Positions 41,221 through 56,886 are shown, numbered from the stretch's first letter. The stretch is 64,000 nucleotides of DNA from Tupaia tana (GCA_026018925.1 JAKSZU010000032.1:682001-746000); one strand, 5' to 3'. Translations and numbers: made by a program. The notes: generated from the sequence alone by a model not told the origin.

Positions 41221-44200
41221 ACCCTAAACTTATTCCCTCAAACTAAGTTCAAACCTAACCTAAACTGAAGCCTAACTCAAACCACAGACCTAACCCTAAC
41301 CCTAGGCGGACACATTAAGCTTATCCCCAACCCTAACCTGACCCTCACGCTAACTCCAACCATAACACTGAACCGAAAACTAACAGTAGCCCTAAACTTA
41401 CTCCCTCAAACTAACTTCAAACCTAACCTAACCTGAAGCCTAAATTAAACCATACACCTAACCCTAAACCTAGGCGGACACCTTAAGCTCAACCCGAACC
41501 CTAACCTGACCTCCAGGCTAACTCCAACCATATCACTGAACCGAAAACTAAGAGTAGTCCTAAACTTACTCCCTCAAACTAAGTTCAATCCTAACCTAAC
41601 CTGAAGCCTAAATGAAACCATAGACCTAACCCTAACCCTATGCGGACACCTTATTGTTAACCCCCACCATAACCTGACCCTGACGCTTACTCCAACCATA
41701 ACAGTTAAACGAAAACTAACAGTAGCCCTAAACTTACTCGCGCAAACTAAGTTCAAACCTAACCTAACCTGAATCCTAAATCAAACCATACACCTAACCC
41801 TAACCCTAGGCGGACACCTTAAGCTCAACCCCAACCCGAACCTGGCCTTGACGCTAACTCCAACCGTAACAGTTACCCGAAAACTAACAGTAGCACTAAA
41901 CTTACTCCCTCAAACTAACTTCAAACCTAACCTAACTTGAAGCCTAACTCAAACCATAGACCTAACCCTAACCCTAGGCGGACACCTGAAACTCAACCAC
42001 AACCCTAACCAGACCCTGACGCTATCTCCAATCGTAACACTGAACCGAAAACAAACAGTAGCCCTAAACTTACTCCCTCAAACTAAGTTCAAACCTAACC
42101 TAACCTGGACCCTAACTCAAACCATAGACCTAACCCTAACCCTAGGAGGACACCTTAAGCTCAACCCCAACCCTAACCTGACCCTCACGCTAACTCCAAC
42201 CGTAAAACTGAACCGAAAACTAACAGTAGCCCTAAACTTACTCCCTCAAAACTAAGTTCAAACCTAACCTAACCTGAAGCCTAACTCAAACAATAGACCT
42301 AAACCTAACCCTAGGCGGACACCTTAAGCTTGACCCCAACCCTAACCTGACCCTGAGGCTAAATTCAACCGTAACACTGAACCAAAAAATACAATAGGCC
42401 TAAACTTACTCCCTCAAACTAAGTTCAAACCTAACCTAACCTGAAGCCTAACTCAAACCATAGACCTAACCTTAACCCTAGGCGGACACCTTAAGCTCAA
42501 CCCCAACCCTAACCTGGCCCTGACGCTAACTCCAACAGTAACAGTTACCCCGAAAACTAACAGTAGCCCTAAACTTACTCCCTCAAACTAAGTTCAAACC
42601 TAACCTAACTTGAAGCCTAACTCAAACCATAGACCTAACCCTAACACTAGGCAGACACCTGAAACTCAACCCCAACCCTAACCTGACCCTGACGCTATCT
42701 CCAACCGTAACACTGAACTGAAAACTAACACTAGCCCTAAACTTATTCCCTCAAACTAAGTTCAAACCTAACCTAACCTGAAGCCTAACTCAAAACACAG
42801 ACCTAACCCTAACCCTAGGCCGACACCTTAAGCTTATCCCCAACCCTAACCTGACCCTCACGCTAACTCCAACCATAACACTGAACCGAAAACTAACAGT
42901 AGCCCTAAACTTACTCCCTCAAACTAACTTCAAAACCTAACCTAACCTGAAGCCTAAATTAAACCATACACCTAACCCTAACCCTAGGCCGACACCTTAA
43001 GCTCAACCCCAACCCTAACCTGACCTCCAGGCTACCTCCTACCATATCACTGAACCGAAAACTAAGAGTAATCCTAAACTTACTCCCTCAAACTAAGTTC
43101 AATCCTAACCTAACCTGAAGCCTAAATCAAACCATACACCTAACCCTAACCCTAGGCGGACACCTTAAGCTCAACCCCAACCCTAACCTGGCCCTTACGC
43201 TAACTCCAACAGTAACAGTTACCCGAAAATTAACACTATCCCAAAAACTAACTCCCTCAAACTAACTTCAAACCTAACCTAACTTGAAGCCTAACTCAAA
43301 CCATAGACCTAACCCTAACCCTAGGCGGACAACTGAAACTCAACCACAACCCTAACCAGACCCTGACGCTATCTCCAACCGTAACACTGAACCGAAAACT
43401 AACAGTAGCCCTAAACTTACTCCCTCAAACTACGTTCAAACCTAACCTAACCTGAAGCCTAAAGGAAACCATACACCTAACCCTAACCCAAGGCGGACAC
43501 CTTATGGTTAACCCCCCACCATAACCTGACCCTGACGCTTATTCCAACCGTAACAGTTAACCGAAAACTAACAGTAGCCCTGAACTTACACCCTCAAACT
43601 AACTTCAAACCTAATCTAACCAGAAGCCTATCTCAAACCATAGACCTAACCCTAACCCTAGGCGGACACCTTAAGCTCAACACCAACCCTAACCTGACCC
43701 TGACGCTATCTCCAACCGTAACACTGAACCGAAAACTAACAGTAGCCCTAAACTTACTCCCTCAAACTAAGTTCAAACCTAACCTATCCTGGACCCTAAC
43801 TCAAACCATAGACCTAACCCTAACCCTAGGCGGACACCTGAAGCTCCATCACAACCCTAACCTTACCCTGACGCTATCTCCAACCGTAACACTGAACCGA
43901 AAACTAACAGTAGTCCTAAACTTACTTCCTCAAACTACGTTCAAACCTAACCTAACCTGAAGCCTAACTCAAACCACAGACATAACCCTAACCCTAGGAG
44001 GACACCTTAAGCTCAACCCCAACCCTAACCTGACCCTCAAGCTAACTCCAACCGTAACACTGAACCAAAAACTAACAGTAGCCCTAAACTTACTCCCTCA
44101 AACTAAGTTCAAACCTAACCTAACCTGAAGCCTAACTCAAACCACAGACCTAACCCTAACCCTAGGCAGATACCTTAAGCTCAACCCCAACCCTAACCGG

Positions 44201-47200
44201 ACCGTCACGCTAACTCCAAACGTAACATTGAACCGAAAACTAACAGTAGCCCTAAACTTACTCCCTCAAACTAAGTTCAATGCTAACCTAACCTGAAGCC
44301 TAAATGAAACCATAGACCAAACCCTAAACCTAGGCGGACACCTTATGCTTAACCCCCACCCTAACCTGACCCTGACGCTTACACCAACCGTAACACTGAA
44401 CCGAAAACTAACAGTAGCCCTAAACTTACTCCCTCAAACTAAGTTCAAACCTAACCTAACCTGGAGCCTAACTCAAACCACAGACCTAACCCTAACCCTG
44501 GGAGGACACCTTAAGCTCAACCCCAACCCTAACCTGACCCTCACGCTAACTCCAACTGTAACACTGAACCGAAAACTAACAGTAGCCCTAAACTTACTCC
44601 CTCAAACTCAGTTCAAACCTAACTTAACCTGGAGCCTAACTCAAACCATAGACCTAACCCTAACCCTAGGCGGACACCTGAAGCTTAACCCAAACCCGAA
44701 CCTGACCCTGACGCTATCTTCAACCGTAACACTGAACCGAAAACTAACAGTAGCCCTAAACTTACTCCCTCAAACTAAGTTCAAACCTAACCTAACCTGA
44801 AGCCTAACTCTAACCACAGACCTAACCCTAAACCTAGGAGGACACCTTAAGCACAACCCCAACCCTATTCTGACCCTCAGGCTAACTCCAACCGTAACAC
44901 TGAATCGAAAACTAACAGTAGCCCTAAACTTACTCTCTCAAACTAAGTTCAAACCTAACCTAACCTGAAGACTAACTCAAACAATAGGCCTAACCCTAAC
45001 CCTAGGCGGACACCTTAAGCTTGACCCCAACCCTAACCTGACCCTGACGCTTACTCCAACCGTAACAGTTAACCGAAAACTAACAGTAGCCATAAACTTA
45101 CTCCCTCAAACTAAGTTCAAACCTAACCTAACCTGAAGCCTAACTCAAAGCACAGACCTAACCCTAACCCTAGGCGAACACCTTAAGCTCAACCCCAACC
45201 CTAACCGGACCCTCACACTAACTCCAAACGTAACATTGAACCGAAAACTAACAGTAGCCATAAACTTACTCCCTCAAACTAAGTTCAATCCTAACCTAAC
45301 CTGAAGCCTAAATGAAACCATAGACCTAACCCTAACCCTAGGCGGACACCTTAAGCTCAACCCCAACCCTAACCTGGCCCTGACGCTAACTCCAGCCGTA
45401 ACAGTTACCCGAAAACTAACAGTAGCCCTAAACTTACTGCCTCAAACTAATTTCCAACCTATCCTAACCTGAAGCCTAAATCAAACCATACACCTAACCC
45501 TAACCCTAGGCGGACACCTTAAGCCCAACCCCAACCCTAACCTGGCCCTGACGCTAACTCCAACAGTAACAGTTACCCGAAAACTAACAGTAGCCCTAAA
45601 CTTACTCCCTCAAACTAAGTTCAAACCTAACCTAACCTGAAGCCTAACTCAAACAATAGACCTAACCCTAACCCTATGCGGACACCTTAAGCTTAACCCC
45701 AAACCTAACCTGACCCTGAGGCTAAATCGAACCGTAACACTGAACCGAAAACTAACAGTGGCCCTAAACTTACTCGCTCAAACTAAGTGCAATGCTAACC
45801 TAACCTGAATCCTCAATGAAACCATAGACCTAACCCTAACCCTAGGCGGACACCTGAAGTTCAAACCCAACCCTAACCTGACCCTCACGCTAACTCCAAC
45901 CGTAACACTGAACCGAAAACTAACAGTAGCCCTAAACTTAATCCCTCAAACTAAGTTCAAACCTAACCTAACCTGAAGCCTAACTCAAACCATAGACCTA
46001 ACCCTAACCCTAGGCGGACACCTGAAGCTCAACCCCAACCCTAACCTGACCCTGAGGCTAAATCCAACCGTAACACTGAACCGAAAACTAACAGTAGACG
46101 TAAACTGACTCCCTCAAACTAATTTCAAACCTAACCTAACCTGAAGCCTAAATCAAATCATAGACCTAACCCTAACCCTAGGCGAACACCTTATGTTTAA
46201 CCCCACCCTACCCTGACCCTGACGCTTACTCCAACTGTAACAGTTAACCGAAAACTAACAGTAGCCCTAAACTTACTCCCTCAAACTAACTTCAAACCTG
46301 ACCTAACCTGAAGCCTAAATCAAACCATACACCTAACCCTAACCCTAGGCGGACACCTTAAGCTCAACCCCAAACCTAACCTGACCCTGACGCTTACTCC
46401 AACCATAACAGTTAACCGAAAACTAACAGCAGCCCTAAACTTACGCCCTCAAACTAAGTTCAAACATAACGTAACCTGAAGCCTAAATCAAACCATACAC
46501 CTAACCGTAACTCTAGGCGGACACCTTTAGCTCAACCCCAAACACAACCTGGCCCTTACGCTAACTCCAACCGTAACAGTTACCCCAAAACTAACAGTAG
46601 CCCTAAACTTACTCCCTCAATCTAAGTTCAAACCTAACCTAACCTGAAGCCTAAATCAAACCATACACCTAACCCTAACCCTAGGCGGACACCTTAAGCT
46701 CAACCCCAACCCTAACCTGACCCTCACGCTAACTCCAACCGTAACACTGAACCGAAAACTAACAGTAGCCCTAAACTTACTCCCCTCAAACTAAATTCAA
46801 ACCTAACCTAAACTGAAGACTAACTCAAACAATAGACCTAACCCTAACCCTAGGTGGGACACCTTATGCTTAACCCCCGCCCTAACCTGACCCTGACGCT
46901 TACTCCAACCGTAACAGTTAACCGAAAACTAACAATAGCCCTAAACTTACTCCCTCAAACTAAGTTCAAACCTAACCTAACCTGAAGCGTAAATCAAACC
47001 ATACACCTAACCCTAACCCTAGGCGGACACCTTAAGCTCAACCCCAAACCTAACCTGACCCTGACGCTTACCTCCAAACGTAACAGTTAACCGAAAACTA
47101 ACAGTAGCCCTAAACTGACTCCCTCAAACTAAGTTCAAACCTAACCTAACCTGAAGCCTAAATCAAATCATAGACCTAACCCTAACCCTAGGCGGACACC

Positions 47201-50200
47201 TTATGCTTAACCCCCACCCTAACCTGACCCTGACGCTTACTCCAACTGTAACAGTTAACCGAAAACTAACAATAGCCCTAAACTTACTCCCTCAAACTAA
47301 CTTCAAACCTAACCTAACCTGAAGCCTAAATCAAACCATACACCTAACACTAACCCTAGGCAGGCACCTTAAGCTCAACCCCAACCCTAACCTGGCCCTG
47401 ACGCTAACACCAACAGTAAAAGTTACCCGAAAACTAACAGTAGCCCTAAACTTACTCCCTCAAACTAACTTCAAACCTAACCTAACCTGAAGCCTAACTC
47501 AAACCATAGACCTAACCCTAACCCAAGGTGGACACCTGAATCTCAACCCCACCCCTAACCTGACCCTGACGCTATCTCTAATCCTAACACTGAACCGAAA
47601 ACTAACAGTAGCCCTAAACTTACTCCCTCAAACTAAGTTCAAACCTAACCTAGCCTGAAGCCTATCTCAAACCACAGACCTAACCCTAACCCTAGGCGGA
47701 CACCTTAAGCTCAACCCCAACCCTAACCGGACCCTCACGCTAACTCCAAACGTAACACTGAACCAAAAACTAACAGTAGCCCTAAACTTACTCCCTCAAA
47801 CTAAGTTCACAAACCTAACCTAACCTGAAGCCTAACTAAAACAATAGACCTAACCCTAACCCTAGGCGGACACCTTAAGCTTAACCCCAACCCTAACCTG
47901 TCCCTGAGCCTAAATCCAACCGTAACACTGAACCGAAAACTAACAGTAGACCTAAATTGACTCCCTCAAACTAAGTTCAAACCTAACCTAACCTGAAGCC
48001 TAAATCAAATCATAGACCTAACCCTAACCCTAGGCGGACACCTCATGCTTAAACCCCACCCTACCCTGACCCTGACGCTTACTCCAACTGTAACAGTTAA
48101 CCGAAAACTAACAGCAGCCCTAAACTTACTCCCTCAAACTAACTTCAAACCTAACCTAACCTGAAGCCTAAATCAAACCATACACCTAACCCTAACCCTA
48201 GGCGGACACCTTAAGCTCAACCCCAAACCTAACCTGACCCTGACGCTTACTCCAACCATAACAGTTAACCGAAAACTAACAGCAGCCCTAAACTTACGCC
48301 CTCAAACTAAGTTCAAACATAACCTAACCTGAAGCCTAAATCAAACCATACACCTAACCCTAACCCTAGGCGGACACCTTAATCTCAACCCCAAACATAA
48401 CCTGGCCCTTCCGCTAACTCCAACCGTAACAGTTACCCAAAAACTAACAGTAGCCCCAAACTTACTCCCTCAATCTAAGTTCAAACCTAACCTAACCTGA
48501 AGCATAAATCAAACCATAAACCTAACCCTAACCCTATGCGGACACCTTAAGCTCAACCTCAACCCTAACCTGGCCCTGACGCTAACTCCAACTGTAACAG
48601 TTACCCGAAAACTAACAGTAGCCCTAAACTTACTGCCTCAAACTAAGTTCAAACCTAACCTAACCTGAAGCCTAAATCAAACCATACACCTAACCCTAAC
48701 CCTAGGCGGACACCTGAAGTTCAAACCCAACCCTAACCTGACCCTCACGCTAATTCCAACGGTAACACTGAACCGAAAACTAACAGTAGCCCTAAACTTA
48801 CTCCCTAAAACTAAGTTCAAACCTAACCTAACCTGAAGCCTAACTCAAACCATAGACCTAACCCTAACTCTAGGGCGGACACCTGAAGCTCAACCCCAAC
48901 CCTAACCTGACCCTGACGCTATATCTCCAACCGTAACACTGAACCGAAAACTAACAGTAGCCCTAACTTACTCCCTCAAACTAAGTTCAAACCTAACCTA
49001 ACCTGAAGCCTAACTCAAACAATAGACCTAACCCTAACCCTAGGCGGACACCTTAAGCTTGACCCCAACCCTTACCTGACCCTGAGGCTAAATTCAACCG
49101 TAACACTGAACCAAAAAATACAATAGGCCTAAACTTACTCCCTCAAACTAAGTTCAAACCTAACATAACCTGAAGCCTAACTCAAATCATAGACCTAACC
49201 CTAACAATAGGCGGACACCAGAAGCTCAAACCCAACCCTAACCTGACCCTGACGCTATCTCCAACCGTAACACTGAACCGAAAACTAACAGTAGCCCTAA
49301 AGTTACTCACTCAAACTAAGTTCAACCGTAACCTAACCTGAAGCCTAAATCAAAGCACAGACCTAACCATCACCCTAAACGGACACCTTAATCTCAACTC
49401 CAACCCTAACCTGACCCTGACGCTATCTCCAACCGTAACACTGAACGGAAACTAACAGTAGCCCTAAACTTACTCACTCAAACTAAGTTCAAATATAACC
49501 TACCCTGGAGCCTAAATCAAACCATGGACCTAACCCTAACCCTAGGCAGACACCTCAAGCTAACCCCAACCCTAACCTGACACTGACGCTAACTCCAACC
49601 ATAATACTGAACCGAGAACTAACAATAGCCCTAAACTTACTCCCTCAAACTAAGTTCACACCTAACCTAACCTGAAGCCTAAATCAAACCATACACCTAA
49701 CCCTAACCCTAGGCGGACACCTTAACTTCAACCCCAAACCTAACCTGACCCTGACGCTTACTCCAACTGTAACAGTTAACCGAAAACTAACAGTAGCCCT
49801 AAACTTACTCCCTCAAACTAAGTTCAAACATAACCTAACCTGAAGCCTAAATCAAACCATACACCTAACCCTAACCCTATGCGGACACCTTAAGCTCAAC
49901 CTCAACCCTACCTGGCCCTGACGCTAACTCCAACCGTAACAGTTACCCGAAAACTAACAGTAGCCCTAAACTTACTGCCTCAAACTAAGTTCAAACCTAA
50001 CCTAACCTGAAGCCTAAATCAAACCATACACCTAACCCTAACCCTAGGCGGACACCTGAAGTTCAAACCCAAACCTAACCTGACCCTCACGCTAACTCCA
50101 ACCGTAACACTGAACCAAAAACTAACAGTAGCCCTAAACTTACTCCCTAAAACTAAGTTCAAACCTAACCTAACCTGAAGCCTAACTCAAACAATAGACC

Positions 50201-53200
50201 TAACCCTAACCCTAGGCGGACACCTTAAGCTTGACCCCAACCCTTACCTGACCCTGAGGCTAAATCCAACCGTAACACGGAACTGAAAACTAACAGTAGC
50301 CCTAAACTTACTCCCTGCAAACTAAGTTCAAACCTAACCTAACCTGAAGCCTAACTCAAACCACAGACCTAACCCTAACCCTAGGCGGACACCTTAAGCT
50401 CAACCCCAACCCTAACCTGGCCCTGACGCTAACTCCAACAGTAACAGTTACCCGAAAACTAACAGTAGCCCTAAACTTATTCCCTCAAACTAAGTTCAAA
50501 CCTAACCTAACCTGAAGCCTAACTCAAACCACAGACCTAACCCTAACCCTAGGCGGACACCTTAAGCTTATCCCCAACCCTAACCTGACCCTCACGCTAA
50601 CTCCAACCATAACACTGAACCGAAAACTAACGGTAGCCCTAAACTTACTCCCTCAAACTAACTTCAAACCTAACCTAACCTGAAGCCTAAATGAAACCAT
50701 AGACCTAACCCTAACCCTAGGCGGACACCTTAAGCTCAACCCCAACTCTAACCTGACCTCCAGGCTAACTCCAACCATATCACTGAACCGAAAACTAAGA
50801 ATAGTCCTAAACTTACTCCCTCAAACTAAGTTCAATCCTAACCTAACCTGAAGCCTAAATGAAACCATAGACCTAACCCTAACCCTAAGCGGACACCTTA
50901 GGGTTAACCCCCACCATAACCTGACCCTGACGCTTTCTCCAACCGTAACATTTAAACGAAAACTAACAGTAGCCCTAAACTTACTCCCTCAAACTAAGTT
51001 CAAACCTAACCTAACCTGAAGCCTAAATCAAACCATACACCTAACCCTAACCCTAGGCGGACACCTTAAGCTCACCCCAAACCTAACCTGACCCTGACGC
51101 TTACTCCAACCGTAACAGTTAACCGAAAACTAACAGTAGCCCTAAACTGACTCCCTCAAACTAAGTTCAAACCTAACCTAACCTGAAGCCTAAATCAAAT
51201 CATAGACCTAACAGTAACCCTAGGCGGACACCTTATGTTTAACCCCCACCCTAACCTGACCCTGACGCGTACTCCAACTGTAACAGTTAACCGAAAACTA
51301 ACAGTAGCCCTAAACTTACTCCCTCAAACTAACTTCAAACTTAACCTAACCTGAAGCCTAAATCAAACCATACACGAAACCCTAACCCTAGGCGGACACC
51401 TTAACCTCAACCCCAACCCTAACCTGGCCCTGACGCTAATCCAACAGTAACAGTTACCCGAAAACTAACAGTAGCCCTAAACTTACTCCCTCAAACTAAC
51501 TTCAAACCTAACCTAATTGAAGCCTAACTCAAACCATAGACCTAACCCTAACCCTAGGCGGACACCTGAAACTCAACCACAACCCTAACCAGACCCTGAC
51601 GCTATCTCCAACCGTAACACTGTACCGAAAACTCACAGTAGGCCTAAACTTACTCCCTCAAACTACGTTCAATCCTAACCTAACCTGAAGCCTAAATGAA
51701 ACCATAGACCTAACCCTAACCCTAGGCGGACACCTTATGCTTAACCCCCACCCTAACCTGACCCTGAAACTTACTACAACCGTAACAGTTAAATGAAAAT
51801 TAACAGTAGCCCTTAACTGTCTCCCTCAAACTAAGTTCAAACCTAACCTAACCTGAAGCCTAACTCAAACAATAGACCTAACCCTAACCCTAGGCGGACA
51901 CCTTAACTTATCCCCAACCATAACCTGAACCTCACGCTAACTCCAACCATAACACTGAAGCGAAAACTAACAGTAGCCCTAAAACTTACTCCCTCAAACT
52001 AACTTCAAACCTAACCTAACCTGAAGCCTAAATTAAACAATACACCTAACCCTAACCCTAGGCGGACAACTTAAGCTCAACCCCAACCCTATCCTGACCT
52101 CCAGGCTAACTCCAACCATATCACTGATCGAAAACTAAGAGTAGTCCTAAACTTACTCACTCAAATTAAGTTCAATCCTAACCTAACCTGAAGCCTAAAT
52201 AAAACCATAGACCTAACCCTAACCCTAGGCGGACACCTTAAGCTCAACCCCAACCCTAACCTGGCCTTGACGCTAACTCCAACCGTAACAGTTACACAAA
52301 AACTAACAGTAGCCCTAAACTTACTGCCTCAAACTAAGTTCCAACCTAACCTAACCTGAAGCCTAAATGAAACCATACACCTAACCCTAACCGTAGGCGG
52401 ACACCTTAAGCTCAACCCCAACCCTAACCTGACCCTGATGCTAACTCCAACAGTAACCGTTCCCCGAAAACTAACAGTAGCCCTAAACTTACTCCTCAAA
52501 CTAAGTTCAAACCTAACCTAACCTGAAGCCTAACTCAAACCACAGACCTAACCCTAAACCTACGAGGACACCTTAAGCACAACCCCAACCCTAACCTGAC
52601 CCTCACGCTAACTCCAACCGTAACACTGAACCGAAAACTAACAGTAGCCCTAAACTTACTCCCTCAAACTAAGTTCAAACCTAACCTAACCTGAAGACTA
52701 ACTCAAACAATAGACCTAACCCTAACCCTAGGCGGACACCTTAAGCTTGACCCCAAACCTAACCTGACCCTGACGCTTACTCCAACCGTAACAGTTAGCC
52801 AAAAACTAACAGTAGCCCTAAACTTACTCCCTCAAACTAAGTTCAAACCTAACCTAACCTGAAGCCTAACTCAACCACAGACCTAACCCTAACCCTAGGC
52901 GAACACCTTAAGCTCAACCCCAACGCTAACCGGACCCTCACGCTAACTCCAAACGTAACATTGTACCGAAAACTAACAGTAGCCCTAAACTTAGTCCCTC
53001 AAACTAAGTTCAATCCTAACCTAACCTGAAGCCTAAATGAAACCATAGACCTAACCCTAACCCTAGGCGGACACCTTATGCTTAACCCCCACCCTAACCT
53101 GACCCTGACGCTTACTCCAACCGTAACAGTTAAATGAAAACTAACAGTAGCCCTAAACTGTCTCCTCAAATTAAGTTCAAACATAACCTAACCTGAAGCC

Positions 53201-56200
53201 TAACTCAAACAATAGACCTAACCCTAACCCTAGGAGGACACCTTAAGCTTAACCCCAAACCTAACCTGACCCTGAGGCTAAATCGAACCGTAACACTGAA
53301 CCGAAAACTAACAGTGGCCCTAAACTTACTCCCTCAAACTAAGTTAAATCCTAACCTAACCTGAAGCCTAAATGAAACCATAGACCTAACCCTAACCCTA
53401 GGCGGACACCTTATGATTAACCCCCACCCTAACCTGACCCTGACGCTTACTCCAACCGTAACCTTTAAACGAAAACTAACAGTAGCCCTAAACTTACTCC
53501 TCAAACTCAGTACAAACCTAACCTAACCTGAAGCCTAAATCAAACCATACACCTAACCCTAACCCTAGGCAGACACCTTAAGCTCAACCCCAAACCTAAC
53601 CTGACCCTGACGCTTACTCCAACCGTAACAGTTAACCGAAAACAAACAGTAGCCCTAAACTCAATCCCTAAAAACTAAGTTCAAACCTAACCTAACCTGA
53701 AGCCTAAATCAAATCATAGACCTAACCCTTACCCTAGGCGGACACCTTATGCTTAACCCCCACCCTAACCTGACCCTGACGCTTACTCCAACTGTAACAG
53801 TTAACCGAAAACTAACATAGCCCTAAACTTACTCCCTCAAACTAACTTCAAACCTAACCTAACTTGAAGCCTAACTCAAACCATAGACCTAACCCTAACC
53901 CAGGCGGACACCTGTAACTCAACCACATCCCTAACCAGACTCTGACGCTATGTCCAACCGTAAGACTGAACCGAAAACTAACAGTAGCCCTAAACTTACT
54001 CCCTCAAACTAAGTTCACACCTAAGCTAACCTGAAGCCTAACTCAAACCATAGACCTAACCCTAACCCAAGGCGGACAACTGAAGCTCAACCCAAACCCT
54101 AACCTGACCCTGACGCTATCTCCAACCGTAACACTGAACCGAAAACTAACAGTAGCCCTAAACTTACTCCCTCAAACTAAGTTGAAACCTAACCTAACCT
54201 GAAGCCTATCTCAAACCACAGACCTAACCCTAACCCTGGGCGGACACCTTAAGCTCAACCCCAACCCTAACCGGACCTCACGCTAACTCCAAACGTAACA
54301 CTGAACCAAAAACTAACAGTAGCCCTAAACTTACTCCCTCAAACTAAGTTCAAACCTAACCTAACCTGAAGCCTAACTCAACAATAGACCTAACCCTAAC
54401 CCTAGGTGGACACCTTAAGCTTAACCCCAACCCTAACCTGACCCTGAGGCTAAATCCAACCGTAACACTGAACTGAAAACTAACAATAGACCTAAGCTGA
54501 CTCCCTCAAACTAAGTTCAAACCTAACCTAACCTGAAGCCTAAATCAAATCATAGACCTAACCCTAACCCTAGGCGGACACCTCATGCTTAAACCCCACC
54601 TTACCCTGGCCTTGAGGCTTACTCCAACTGTAACAGTTAACCGAAAACTAACAGTAGCCCTAAACTTACTCCCTCAAACTAACTTCAAACCTAACCTAAC
54701 CTGAAGCCTAAATCAAACCATACACCTAACCGTAACTCTAGGCGGACACCTTAAGCTCAACCCCAAACATAACCTGGCCCTAACGCTAACTCCAACCGTA
54801 ACAGTTACCCAAAAACTAACAGTAGCCCTAAACTTACTCCCTCAATCTAAGTTCAAACCTAACCTAACCTGAAGCCAAAATCAAACCATAAACCTAACCC
54901 TAACCCTAGGCGGACACCTTAAGCTCAACCAGAACCCTAACCTGACCCTCACACTAACTCCAACTGTAACACTGAACCGAAAACTAACAGTAGCCCTAAA
55001 CTTACTCCCTCAAACTAAGTTCAAACCTAACCTAACCTGAAGCCTAACTCAAACCACAGACCTAACCCTAACCCTAGGAGGACACCTTAAGCTCAACCCC
55101 AACCCTAACCTGACCCTCACGCTAATTCCAACCATAACACTGAAACAAAAACTAACAGTAGCCCTAAACTTACTCCCTCAAACTAAGTTCAAACCTAACC
55201 TAACCTGAAGCCTAACTCAAACAATAGACCTAACCCTAACCCTAGGCGGACACCTTAAGCTTAACCCCAAACCTAACCTGACCCTGAGGCTAAATCGAAC
55301 CGTAACACTGAACCGAAAACTAACAGTGGCCCTAAACTTACTCCCTCAAACTAAGTTCAATCCTAACCTAACCTGAAGCCTAAATGAAACCATAGACCTA
55401 ACCCTAACCCTAGGAGGACACCTTATGCTTAACCCCCACCCTAACCTGACGCTGACGCTTACTCCAACCGTAACAGTTAAACGAAAACTAACAGTAGCCC
55501 TAAACTTACTCCCTCAAACTAAGTTCAAACCTAACCTAACCTGAAGCCTAAATCAAACCATACACCTAACCCTAATCCTAGGCGAACACCTTAAGCTCAA
55601 CCCCAACCCTAACCTGGCCCTGACGCTAACTCCAACCGTAACACTGAACCAAAACTAAGAGTAGCCCTAAACTTACTCCCTCAAACTAACTTCAAACCTA
55701 ACCTAACCTGAAGCCTAACTCAAACCATAGACCTAACCCTAACCCAAGGCGGACACCTGAAGCTCAACCCCAACCCTAACCTGACCCTGACGCTATCTCC
55801 AACCGTAACACTGAACCGAAAACTAACAGTAGCCCTAAACTTACTCCCTCAAACTAAGTTCAAACCTAACGTAACCTGAACCCTATCTCAAACCACAGAC
55901 CTAACCCTAACCCTAGGTGGACACCTTAAGCTCAACCCCAACCATAACCAAACACTCACGCTAACTCCAAATGTAACACTGAACCAAAAACTAACAGTAG
56001 CCCTAAACTTACTCCCTCAAACTAAGTTCAAACCTAACATAACCTGAAGCCTAAATCAAACCATACACCTAATCCTAACCCTAGGCGGACACCTTAAGCT
56101 CAACCCCAAACCTAACCTGACCCTGACGCTTACTCCAACCGTAACAGTTAACCGAAAACTAACAGTAGCCCTAAACTGACTCCCTCAAACTAAGTTCAAA

Positions 56201-56886
56201 CCTAACCTAACCTCAAGCCTAAATCAAACCATACACCTAACCCTAACCCTAGGCGGACACCTTAAGCTCAACCCCAACCCTAACCTGGTCCTGACGCTAA
56301 CTCCAACAGTAAGAGTTACCCGAAAACTAACAGTAGCCCTAAACTTACTCCCTCAAACTAACTTCAAACCTAACCTAATTTCAAGCCTAACTCAAACCAT
56401 AGACCTAACCCTAACCCTAGACGGACACCTGAAACTCAACCACAACCCTAACCAGACCCTGACGCTATCTCCAACCGTAACACTGAACCGAAAATTAACA
56501 GTAGCCCTAAACTGACTCCCTCAAACTAAGTTCAAACCTAACCTAACCTGAAGCCTAAATCAAATAAAAGACCTAACCCTAACCCTAGGCGGACAACTTA
56601 TGCTTAACCCCCACCCTAACCTGACCCTGACGCTTACTCCAACTGTAACAGTTAACCGAAAACTAACAGTAGCCCTGAACTTACACCCTCAAACTAACTT
56701 CAAACCTAATCTAACCAGAAGCCTATCTCAAACCATAGACCTAACCCTAACCCTAGGCGGACACCTTAAGCTCAACACCAACCCTAACCTGACCCTGACG
56801 CTATCTCCAACCGTAACACTGAACCGAAAACTAACAGTAGCCCTAAACTTACTCCCTCAAACTAAGTTCAAACCTAACCTAACCTG
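40932..56886 (+). repeat. Higher-order repeat unit X2 (about 95 monomers, 15.95 kb)
   Basis: A complete unit between the GCCTAAAGGAAACC monomers at 40932 and 56887. Its CCTCCAGG monomers at 41510 and 43024 recur in X3 at 57464 and 58975, and TACAATAGG at 42390 recurs at 58343. Offsets to X3 drift only from 15955 to 15945. Substitutions that distinguish X2 from X1 (AAGCTCCATCAC at 43840, CCTTTAGCTC at 46526, ATCCTAACACTG at 47581) are also in X3, so X2 and X3 are each other's closest relatives. I found single-base indels but almost no substitutions between them. Confidence 0.88.

Noticed and set aside
44345-44800. 151-residue open frame on + (also 26360-26815, 59455-59910, 60295-60750 and shorter relatives)
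   Set aside because: It is 2.7 turns of a 56-residue translation of the 168-bp satellite (Leu-Thr, Asn-Pro rich), recurring wherever the regular TGA of a monomer reads TGG or CAG/CCAG variants. There is no domain, no signal peptide and no distinct codon use, and the same DNA tiles the whole window.
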